Positions 24,301-37,100 of a stretch of 64,000 nucleotides of DNA are shown here, one piece after another. Positions within the stretch are counted from its first letter, which is position 1, and every line of letters starts with the position of its first letter. The DNA comes from Colias croceus (Eukaryota; Arthropoda; Insecta; Lepidoptera; Pieridae). The notes beneath the pieces are model-generated. The model made no database searches. It was not told the origin of the DNA and was given only the letters and a program-made list of their open reading frames with translations. The DNA lies in assembly GCF_905220415.1 (NCBI RefSeq), contig NC_059568.1, positions 6,386,001 through 6,450,000 of the forward strand. Reading direction: 5' to 3'. The translations under genes were made by a program, and so were the position numbers.

Positions 24301-27300
24301 GTATGAGTCACAAAATATATTTTCAAAAAATGAGCATCACAAGTTCAAAAAAGGAGATGAGTAAGTTCAAAAAAGGAGCCTTTCAATTCGACAATATTTT
24401 TTTGGGTTTAAAAAAGCACTTCTCAAATTGAGTTTCATGTGGGCTTTTCCTTTATTATTTGAATGCTAAGTGCCTTCTCGTAGATTTTTTGTTATTTAAA
24501 TCGTGATTTTTTATATTTAAGGGGGTATGTAGATATAATATGTGAGAGATATTTTGTCGGTAACGGTTAATTAAACATAGTTTGAAAATACATTTTATTA
24601 CGTCATGAATTCATACAAATAAGGCCCAGCATAGATACTTAAAATATTTTTCAGTAAGGGAAAACAGTCAATATCAAAATTATTTAAATTAAAAGATGTA
24701 AAAGAATATCTAGCTAGATACGTACAGACAAAAGCATCCGATGTATGGTGATGAGGTTCTGTTTAACGAACGGCGGCATCGGGTTGCAGCACGCATTCAG
24801 ACCTTGCACTTCGCGCGGAAGTGCCTCGGCGAGCGCCAGCAACATGTGATTGGGGAGGAGGTACCTGGAAATGTTGTACATTTTTATTTTTTATCTATAA
24901 CTAGCTTTCCGCCGGCGGCTCCGCCCGCGGTTTCAAAGAAAAACTCGCATAGTTCCCGTTCCCGTGGAATTTCCGGGATAAAACCTATCCTATATTACTC
25001 GTGGATAATGTAGCTTTTGAATGGTGAAAGAATTTATGAAATCGGTCCAGTAGTTTATGAGCCTATTCATTACAATCATTCAAACAAACAAACAAACAAA
25101 GTTTTCCTCTTTATAATATTATAGTCCTTTCCACCTAAGATGATTTCTGTGACACATCGATTTTTGACACGTGTAGAGATGTCTTTACTGAAATTATATC
25201 AATTGTTTCCGATAATCGATAATATATTATATGGAAATAAAATCGATTTGAATAAAGTACCAAAATTAGTTTTTTCGGCATTTCGCCAACAATTAACTAA
25301 GAAAACTTAGCAAACAACAGCAACAAAAAGTCAACAATAACAATTAGTAACAATAACAGAATACCACGTAAAGGATCAATATAAAAATGCAACTTGTATA
25401 AAAGGCTGACGCACTCGTACAGACGATTGACGCGATTGACAAACGATCACAAGATGGGCGCCAATTATATGATTTTCCAACTCTATGATTTTTCAACGAT
25501 CCATTTCATGTACACGAATGGCGTAGGTATTATATTTTTGTGTTATTTTATTTTATTTTTTATTATATTAAACTAAACAATACTGTTTTTGATTTATAAG
25601 CTTAAGATGTTTCATTTTTATATTTTTGGTAGCAATGCCGCCATAAAATAAAAATATTATGCACTAAAATTATTTTGGCGTTTTAAACATAAAATACGTA
25701 ATTCGGAACACGATGAAGTGTCACAGGAATCATCATAGGTGGAAAGGACTATAGTGTAGACTAGCAAACCGGGCGAACTCCGTTTCGCCACCAGAGACAC
25801 CTTTTCTTTGCTATAAACCTCACGGAGCCCGAGACCTCACCAACGAATGCAAAACCGTAAAATCGATTCGTGCATTCTGGAGTTATAGCGTCAGGAAGGA
25901 AAACCCGACTTATTTTTATGTAGTAGATAGAAAAAAATCACAAGGCAGGATGGGAACCCGCCTCTTTCAATAAAATCTATGTGAACATTCTTAGGCTCAT
26001 CGATAACGTGGGTAAAAAAATGCTGTTCGTCAATTTTCCATAAGTAAGGATAGTCCCATCCTATACAATAAACAACTGGATTCATAACTAACTGGAAACT
26101 CTGCTTACGATTGAGTTAGGCAGAGTTTCATAATAATCGATATTTGATACAATAGATTGAATTACAATTACAATAGAATGAATTAGAGTCTATAAAAGCT
26201 ATAGACAATTGTTAGGCTAGTGTATAAGTACGTTTTAAGACGGGTCCACACAGAGAGAGTAGGCTCGCGAGGTATATTCTACATATTCGCTTTTTGTCGC
26301 AATCAAAGACGTCTCATTCTTTAGCCGCGTTTCGTGCCTCGCTTAAGAGGAGGCTCCCTAACATAATTTCTGGCACTGAGAGACCGGTTAGACCACTACG
26401 GTGCTAGACGATAACACAGCCGTAATAAAGTTGAATATCGCGTGCGCTCTTTGATCGCGTTCGAGCTCGAAACTAAATGTCGTAAGTCTCAATTCTTATT
26501 TCGTTTATAACTAAAGTAATAATTGATCTAGAGAAAAAAATATCTTGGGATTGGATAGTAAATCATATTTTCTTATTGTTAACATTTATTTTAGACATAA
26601 AGTCCAAGTAAATCTTTAAAAAAAAATGTAATAATCCTTAAAAAAGGCATAATTAAAAAAAATAAATCGAGCGAAAATGTTACAATTACGTAACTGTCTT
26701 GTACATGGAAAGAAAAATACCCAATAAATCATATACTAAAGTTCCATTTTGATTGTATGTGTGACTGTTTCAGAATATTGATGCGAATTCTCATAAAATT
26801 TAGGGAGCCTCCTCTTAATCTGGCACCACAACTCTACATGAGCGCACTGTACATGCACAGATACGTACGATGTGCTCTCGTCCAGCTCCCGCGCCTGCGA
26901 GTCGCGCCACTTGTAGAGCAGCCGCAGCGCAGCCATCTGCCGCGAGTCGAACGACTTCTTGGAGCGCACGTACAGCGGTATGTGGCTCTCGTCCGTTATC
27001 ACCGTCTTCTGGTATGTCTGTAACAATATTTATAAATCATTTAAATAAATTGAAAGTTAAAAATGATCATTAGAACGTGGCGAGGCCACATTGTGATTCT
27101 AATGTCTGAATTAAGTCAATGAAAATTTAACCATTACTGTATATAAATAAAATTCGGTCACGAGTGAAGGAATTCTTGTCACGCCAATGCGTGGTGACAC
27201 TCATATAGTCCTTCATTTATTTTAATGTTCTTATTGATTACTTATTTGTTTATTTAATCCACCAACCAAATATCCTATTTAAGTTTGTGATATTAATTGA

Positions 27301-30010
27301 CACCCTCTATATTTTGTATAGTACACTCTTTAAAACCATGTTGCTTGTTTTGTAATTATTAAATACTAAAGTACGCCTAGTCTGACGTGTCCTTTACATC
27401 AAAAATCAAACTTCCAAACTGCACAGCCAAAAATCAACTCACCGTGCCACAGATCTGTCTGCTTTGCTCGAATACCGACAACAGCAAGTAAGGTTTGCCC
27501 TGCGCCTTTTCCAAGAGCTCGGCTTTCATTCGCCGCCATATATACAGCAAGTAGTGTGTGTCCATACGCGCGTATTCGATCAGCTCTTCGGGTAACGGTC
27601 TTATACGCCAGTCGGCTAGCTGATAGCTGCAAACATTTAATAATTTAGTATTGCTGCACTTATAAGGACTAGTTTTAAGCCCTGGCAAATGGATAAAATA
27701 TATTGACGTGATATGCTGGTCTGTTCCCCTAAACTTGTGTATTATTTGTAACATTTGTAAAATTTTTTTTTCAAGTACTTCGTAAAATGATAAAAAATAG
27801 GCAAACAGCCTTTTCATCTTGATTTAAGGTAGGATAAAAGTTATCGTTGAATTACGATTTATTCTAGCCTAGTTTAGGTCCCTATATCCCCATATAAAAT
27901 ATACTATAATTTTTTAATTTTTATCCACCCACACTCAACCCACAAAACTTATTTATTATCCTACCTGTTTATTCCACCAAACTTACCGTTTATCCGTATC
28001 TACCGCGCAGTACTTCATCAGCAGATACTTGAGCGACAGCGTAGCTAAATGCAGAGCTCGCGCCGCGCGGTGCGTGTCGAACATGCCCACTATGTACACG
28101 CCGAAGTCGCGCTGTAGCCATTGCACGTCCATCTCGGCACCGTGGAAGACCTGCGAGAGATTTGTATGAACATCTCTAGGTATAAAAAGGAATCCCTCGG
28201 TCAAGGCATCAGCCGTGAATGGTTGGACTGATTCTGATCTTATGGAAGGAAAACTTAGGACTTTGTGCCAAAATAAAGAAAACTTAACCGCGAAGACAGA
28301 ACAACGGCTAATAGGTCAGCTAGTCTTATACATACATACATAGAATTATCGTGTTGCGGTGTTTGAAGTTAAACACCTCGTTGAGACAATATTTGTCGCA
28401 ATCATCACCTATCATCACCAAAAATCCCATATCATCCATAACATCAAACATCCATAACACCATATCATCAAAACAATTTCATATTCACCGGTCAGTGGCC
28501 ATAAACAACGCAAAAGTATCGAGCTTTGCGCAATGCCCAAAACGTCGTCACTTTCAACGGCGCTTAGTACGTAATTAATTCGGACATCGTTTTTTTGATG
28601 TCCGACCTGACTATTCTCGCATTGCTAAGATTGGATAGTGATTGGCTGTATTTACCTTACATTTCATTTAGGCGTAAACTTTTTTTATTGCTTTTTTTCA
28701 TTAATTGGTTATCCCACAGATATTTATTTTTAATCAAGAATCTAGATTTTTCTCAGTGCAAAGTTTAAGTGAATGAAATGAAATTTTCAATTTGTCTATC
28801 CACACATACAATTGGTATGGGAAAATATTTTTATGAAACCGGCGCGACCTAGAACCGAAGTGTGACGACATGTGACGTCATCCGACGTGGTCTTGGCCAG
28901 TACAGTGGATTATGACTTAAGGAATAAATTTAAGGCAAATGTGATATTTTAAGGTCAATAGAGATATAACATTCGTGCGACGTAGGTAAGATAAGGAATC
29001 AAAATAAAGAAAATAAGCATTAAGTATTATTGTTTCGTTTAGCAAAAGTCATAAAGAGGTTATATAGGATTATGTCTAATATTATATACCTACGGCAAAT
29101 ATGGTATTTTTTCTGATAGGACATTTTATGCATTTTATTGCATTTTGATATGAATAACAATAAACAATAATAACAAATACTGATCAAATTTTAAACAAAA
29201 CGTAACCGATTTTCAGAAATATAATAAAAAAACGTATTTAATTTGAATTGAAATTAATGAAAGTCACAATACGTTATTTTCAGTTGTGTAAACTAATTTC
29301 GTAAGGTAAATTGTCATTTCAACACATTCGCAAAGTGGGCCAAGGTTACATGCGTTGATAGGGAAAAAAGGTTAAGGTCAACTCTCCGAAAACGAATGCC
29401 GTTTACTCAAAACCCCAAATTATAGTGAACAATTACGATTACTAAAATACGCATTAGGAAATAAAAAGGCATGTTTTGAATTAGAAAAAGAGTGTGTGTG
29501 CCGAGCACACGTGTCAGAAGTGAAACTTCTTTGGCAAGATTCAAAGATACCAAAATCATCGTCTTACTCCATGACGTGACGGTATTGTCATTCACGCGAC
29601 CTTGAAATTTTAATCTCAACGCGCCTAAAGAAATAACACTTCAAAAATAGTTAAATTGTATGATTGCTTTAGGTTTAATAGTAAGATTAGTAGTGTTATT
29701 TTGGACTAGCTTCCGCCCGCGACTCCGTCCGCGCGGATGTCGGTCTTCGCGTGGATGGTTTATTTCTTCATTTTGAGTAACTCTGACAATGATATCTTAT
29801 AAATATATATTGGACCCAAATACGGCTAGGCCTATAATAATACGCAACGTGTGTTCGCGGTTCTACAGAACAACGTCTATGGATAAAACTGAAAAGATTA
29901 ATTTTTTTCTACGTATTTTATTTAAAAAGTATCCTATTATACGCCCAGGATAATAAGGTATAATTATACCAAGTTTCATCGAAATCGAACCGTTAGTTTT
30001 CACGTGATGC

Positions 30011-30065
<55 letters not shown>

Positions 30066-31113
30066 AAATGTTTTAAACACATATTTGGGTTTGGTATCGA
30101 TCCAGTAACACCCCCTGGTATTTATTTTTTCAATATTTTCAACTTATTTTCAATGTACAGAATTGACCCTTCTACAGATTTACTATAATATTATGTATAG
30201 TTACAAATACAATGAAATGAGATGACAGAGAGAATTATGAGTTTAATGAATAAACCAATTTACGATGAAAACAATATTAATATGTTAATTATTATTATTA
30301 TGCATACAATATATTTTATTCCAATAAGAACGACCGCTCGCCACACTGGACACGTCCGCTCGCATCAAAATTCATAAATTTTATGCGTCGCGCGGCTTTT
30401 TTTTTTTTTTTTTTTGTGTGGTGTTTCTCAATGTTAGCCAGAAGGGCTTCTACATTTTAACGCGGACGCGGGGGTGAACTGAAGGTTCACCCTGGTAGCG
30501 ACATGCACAAGGGCGTCCCCCCTTGACGGGGACCACGAACCTCGGCTTGAGCTGTCGCTTGAGTGGAGGAGGCCAGAAGGGCCCTAATCGGACGGGCGCT
30601 CACCCGGGTGGGCGCGGGAACGCGGAACAAGGGACCTCGTCTTCGCCGGCGAAGACGGTGTACGCTTTCTGCTGTGGTGTGTGCGGTGTCGCGGTTTGTT
30701 CGACGTTGGGCTTCAATCGCCGAGTCTAGCCGTGCGTTAGCTTTGGTAATATCATCGTCGGAGTCGTCCAAGACATGTCTCGGCCGCCTACGACGATGAG
30801 TGGGATCGGGTGCGTCGCGCGGCGCGGATCGCAGTCCTTTTAAAGGAGTCGTGGCAGGCGTGGCATCGTGCGGCTGTCGTGTGACGCAAACGGTTCAAGC
30901 CAAATCCGACTTTCGGAGCTACATGTTACGGCGCTGAATCCACTGCGGTATAGAACAACGTCTATGGATAAAACTGAAAATTTTAGTTTATTTTTTTTTC
31001 TACGTATTTTTCCAGGATAAAAAGTATCCTATTTTACGCCCAGGACAATAAGGTATAATTATACCAAGTTTCATCGAAATCGAACCGTTAGTTTTCACGT
31101 GATGTCTTCACAT

Positions 31114-31150
<37 letters not shown>

Positions 31151-34100
31151 AATTTTTTTAATCACATTGGGTTTGGTATCGATCCAGTAACACCCCCTGC
31201 TATTTATTTTTTCAATATTTTCAATGTACAGAATTGACCCTTCTACAGATTTATTATATGTATAGATGATAATAAATGTAAGTAAGATTATTATATAAAT
31301 GAACTTACTTTCAATTTTTTTGGATCTGTGAACGACAGATTCAGTTTATGTATATGTTCTCGGACCGCCAATGCGTCTATTATGAAGTCGCCTTCATCAG
31401 TAGATATTTGAATCAAACAGGTAATTCCTGTAAATAAGAAAATTTACATTAAATTACCTATCGTTCTACATAAAGACGCTCGTCCCGGTTTGACCCGGGA
31501 ATAAAAACATCATAAAATATAGCCTATGTTCATGAGATAATGTAGGACTGTAAATTTTTTTTTAAATCGTTCCAGTAGTTCGGGAGCCTATAAAACAAGC
31601 AAACAATCAAATCTTTCCTCTTTATAATATTAGTGTAGATTATTTCGTGAATATATATACACATATTATTTCAATTCACTCAAGGCATAATATATTTATT
31701 GCATACTAGCTGCTCCGCGCGGTTTCACCCCCGTGGCTTCACTCCTGTTGGCCATATAAAAAATGGCGGATAATATATATATAATATAGGATAATATATA
31801 TAGCCTATAACCTTCCTCGATAAGTGGGCTATCTAACACCGAAAGAATTTTTCAAATCGGACCAGTATAGTACCCGAGATTAGCGCGTTCAAACAAACAC
31901 ACTCTTCAGCTTTATAATATTAGTATAGATTGAAGAGAAAGCGTCAAGTACGTATCGATAAGATGTTGCGTCCATACACTGGTAGATACTGGTATCCGCG
32001 AAGGTCAACGAAAGGCGCATTGTGTGTCACGCATTTGTCACACAAAATAATCAAAGGCCACATAAGGATCCTTCGCGATATCGAATGCGCGGCAGCTAAC
32101 AGGAATACTCAGTGATTGGCCTTGCTAGGTTCCGTGTAGACGAAACATGACAATTATGAGAATAAAATATTTCTTAACAAACTGGCCATAGCTGTATTAC
32201 TTACTGTTAGTGCTGATTTACACAGGGTCAGTAACTGACTACAAATTCGAGGCAAATCAGTGCTGACCCGAAAAAAAACCCTGTGTAAACAGATTTGAAG
32301 TCAATACAGAGGCTTGAAGTCTAAGCAAACAGTTAAAGTCAGTCGCGGCGCCAATTTCGGCGCCGCGACTGACTTTAACTGTTTACATGAAGTAAGTAGT
32401 AGTGGTGCGTTTCTCACGGTGACCACACGTTTGTGAAGTCAGTGGGAAAATGAATTCACGAAAACAACTGAAACGACGATTTCATCATTTGTTTTTTTTT
32501 AATTAAAAAATTTTCAATTTTGCTGTTGAATAAGTTAATAGAAATTGTAGAAAATGAGATAACTAAAAATAAACGACAATGGGTAAGAAAATGGATTTAG
32601 GGATTTAATATCCCAAAGGTACTCGTTTTTGCCATATAATTGCACTAATATTAAGGTTTCGTCTTCGCTTACGGGTCATTTTTATCGCAAGCGAAAAAAA
32701 TGTGGTCACTCTACAACGCAGCGGCAGTGACTAACCACGCACTAACTTGTCCGTTTACACGGGGTTTATTTGGCTGACGCAGGGGTGCGCGGGTGGCGGG
32801 GGGCGCCAACTGACTTTAAAATATTCGTGTCCGAATATTCAACTCAGCGCTGAGTTCAAGCCTCTGTACTGACTTCAAATCTGTTTACACAGGGTTTTTT
32901 TCGGGTCAGCACTGATTTGCCTGGAATTTGTAGTCAGTTACTGACCCTGTGTAAATCAGCACTTATTATTAATTAGACCATTGCTCAAAATCCTTTCCTG
33001 ATAACAATTCTTAATTTCACTACCTTTGAGTTTCGTTTTTGCGATAAAATTCAATCAAAATTGCGATAAAGTTAACTTTCTCCAAAAACTATTTAAAGGT
33101 TTCATCGATAGGCAATAACATTAATTATAATAACATTCAAAATATGTATAATGTATAACTTTACATTACATAAAATGAGACTGATTTATAAACGAAAATA
33201 TTCATAAAACATACTAGCTATCAATCAGCCTGCGGTTTCACCCGCATTGTCTAAAACTTAACACTTTTGAACCTCTTGAACCTCTCAATATCTATAGAAA
33301 ATCCGCACAATTGATCGTAGACTGATTTTTATATTTCATTGATAAAGGTGTCCTGGCAGAACGTCTACCGTGTGAGCTAGTTAACATAATATAATTACAC
33401 TTGACATTGAAAAGTCACAGCGTCTATTAGATCAAGTGGATTGTATAGTTATATAGTATATATTACAATGTTAGATTGGTTGTAACGATGCTTAATTCAA
33501 TCAAGAGATTCCTCGCAACGATCGGTAGTTGCATCTGAATAGACCACACAATATATGCAAGTGTCCACTGACAATTGACAATATCGCGATTGGTGCGCGA
33601 GCAATCACGTGTTCTTCCTTATACGTAATATATTTATTCCAATTCTGGTAGTTTATTTCAATAAACGCCAGTTTGCTGTGATCGAAGCGAATGTATTGCG
33701 AATCTTTCTAACTAACTCATTTCTACAAAAATTACGATACAATTCTAAGGAGAACTATATTTTCTATCACCAAAATTTATATTTGTCATCAAGTTGTATC
33801 ACCTAATAAATAGATCTATCACCACGAAATATTTTCGTTCTCAGATAAACAAAAATTGTTCCCAGGTATGGATTATCAATTTAATGTTAATATGTGTGTA
33901 AAATAAGAGATCGATAACCAATAAAATTATATTGCATTACATGAATATAAACTTCGTTCTTATAATAACAGTTTCGTTACTTAAATAATAGCTCTGTGCT
34001 CAGAATGGTAGATCTGTCACCAAATAAATCGATTATCGATCCCTGACTGTGACTCCTTTTTATTTGATATTTTGTCACCAATACAATAGTAACATTTTAT

Positions 34101-37100
34101 TTCGTTTAGATATTAAATTAATAGTATTCGTTACCAATTTAATACATCAATTTATAATTTTAATGAAAAAATGATCAAAGTTGCGGAGACAAATTGGCGC
34201 GCTTTAAAAATTGACATGTGCAAACATAAATTATCGGATTAGCCATACGCTTAAAGCTAGCCAACCCCCCCCCCCCCAGAAGCAAAAAATGTGCTTATCG
34301 GCCAGAAAAGAAAAAGGGGGCGCCCTTCGAAATCCAAACCAGAGCTGATTATTCAGTGATTATTGTTTTTAACCGACTTCAAAAAAAGGAGGAGGTTATC
34401 AATTCGGCCGGTATGTTTTTTTTTTTTTTTTTTTATGTATGTACACCGATTACTCCGCGGTTTCTGAACCGATTTACGTGATTCTTTTTTTGTTCGATGC
34501 GGGATGGTGTCGAATTGGTCCCATAAAAATTTTATTTGGATAGGCCCAGTAGTTTTTATTTTATGAGCATTTTTGTCTGTATTTGTAAATGTTGCAAGAC
34601 GTGCAAGTTTGAAGTCGGTTGTTTTTAACGCAGTTATTGACTTGTTTAACAATAAATATTGATTATTTTAACTTTAATTGTTTTCTAGTAACATAATATG
34701 ATTTATTGGTGATCTCTTTAAATTAGTTTGCTTAAATACTTATTAGGACACACCTATTATAATACATACAAAAACATTTATTTGGTACTAGACCTTATAT
34801 CTCAGGATTTTAGGTGATTTATTGTGGAACTGATTTTGCATTGTTTGGTGACTACATTTTGGTGACAGATCTACTATTTTAAGGACAAACCCTATTATTT
34901 AAGAAACACAAAACTAATTAAATTGGTGATAGCTTAAATGATACCCAATTCTAAGCACCGTATCAACTTCATGTATTTTTCATGATTGGATCTTTCGATT
35001 TAACGTAAATTATAATTTTAACGCACAATAAACAGATGGTTCCTTTAACCTAGTATGATTGCAAAGGATAAATCATCGACAAGATAACCTAGTATAAATT
35101 AGAATTTAGAGTATTGTTCACAATCCGTCGAAAAGTACAGCGGAAATACTGATACAACATGTTTTATTTATAGTTTAGAGCCCAGACCTATAAAAAATAA
35201 ATTATTATTCCTTCAGCTCAAAACCGAATGCACATTTTTGTGTACACTTAAGATATTGTCAGTATTTCACGCTTAGAAAAATAGAATGCAACATGCTCTC
35301 CCGGCAAACGTTTTTCTGGCTGACCCTTATCACTTAGGAGTTTAAAATTGTTTACGAGCAATTGTCGACTTGTCATCAAAATTGGTTACCTAGTTTCTGA
35401 GTAATAATATGGCAACCGACATTGTGATATGAGAATTTAGTATGTTCTATATTATATCCAAGAAAACTTGCATCAATATGCAATTGATCAATAATTACAG
35501 TTGTCATATTTTTTTAACCGACTTCAAAAAAGGAGGAGGTTATCAATTCGGCCGGTATGTTTTTTTTATGTATGTACAGTGTACACCGATTACTCCGAGG
35601 TTTCTGAACCGATTTGATGTACTTTTTTTGTTCGATGCGGGATGGTGTCGAATTGGTCCCATAAAAATTTTATTCGGATAGGCCCAGTAGTTTTTATTTT
35701 ATGAGCATTTTTGTCTGTATTTGTAAATGTTGCAAGTGCAAGTTTGAAGTCGGTTGTTTTTAACACAGTTATCACTTTTTTTGTATTCAATAATTTCAAC
35801 ATTCTATAATAATATTAAAATTAAAAATCGAATTGTAACATAAAAATAATTTTCAAATATCTTACAAAAAATTTAAATACAAAATAGTATGATCTAAGCG
35901 ACTTTTTATGTTGATATGCCAAAAATTAAAAAAAATAACGACGTGTGGCATTCGGGGACTGCCGCGGTAAAGCTATTGCATGTTATTCTAGCCACACCTC
36001 CGCCCGTCGGAGTGGGGAGCGTGAGGTTTTTTCGTTACGGAATTTCTCGATTCGGTCCCCGCGCTCAAGGCCCGCAATAGAAGCTATGCAATAGCTTAAA
36101 AATTGTGCAATCATAAAACCGTCTTGTTTTCTGCAATTGATCTTACATATTATGATAAAATCTAATCATACATTTTTTAGAATGTTAAAAATATGTAAAT
36201 AATAAAATAAAAATAATTATCGATGAGAAGAAAGGTGAAAACGTTGTATTAGATGAAACCCGACGCGACTGCAAAGGGTGACGAAATTATAAACGGCGTG
36301 TCAAGGGCGTCTGTTGGAAAATCAGCAACAAACCACATTGTAAGGAGTTTATGTTATGAATTATGATACTGTGCGAACGAAACAAAACACCTACACAATA
36401 CTCCGTAATATTTGCGTAATAGCCATCATTATACAATTATCAAAAACTATTGAAAAAAATCCACAATTACGGATAGTTGCATTTCACATTAATAGGAGCC
36501 ATCCATAAATTACGTCACACAAATTTCAGAACTTTTATACCCCTCCCCCCGTCATTGTCACAGGTTGTCACATTTTTAAGAATCCCCTCCCCCCTTTGGG
36601 ACGTCACACATTTTTCAAAATAACGTTACATGTATTAAGAAAAACATTTGTAGTTTTTCTAAATACATAATTTATAATGGATGGTCCTTTTGAACAAAAA
36701 AAAAAAAAACTTCAAAATATAAAATACTCCAAGTAAACTTCAATTAACTAAAGTGTAAGTATTACAATGACACGGCCTTAGCAACTTGTACGGCTTGTGG
36801 CGCTCTCGTATGAAACAATATAAATAAAACATGACGACGCGTGTCGCGAGATAAAACTGTACGTTGGATGCATACGGATCCGGAAATTCGATTATTTTTT
36901 CCGTATTACCTCTAGCTCTTTAACAAAGGAAGAATTAAAAAAAAATCAGCATAAAAACTTGCGTGTTTTGTTTAATTTATAACACGTCAGTTTATTCAAC
37001 GATGAAATAATTAGCGCCATTACGCACTAGCGGTTAACCGCGGGGGCGGCTAACCGCGCGGTTAGCATTTAATATGCAAGCGCTTTTATGATTAGTGCGT

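Noticed and set aside
30487..30771. 94-codon Arg-rich ORF on minus
   Set aside because: It lies wholly within a poly(A)-tailed, TSD-flanked LINE fragment. It is better explained as a piece of the retroelement.
33212..34960. Helitron or large palindrome based on TCACCA/TGGTGA symmetry
   Set aside because: The motif is short and AT-rich DNA gives many chance matches. I could not define ends or a terminal hairpin.
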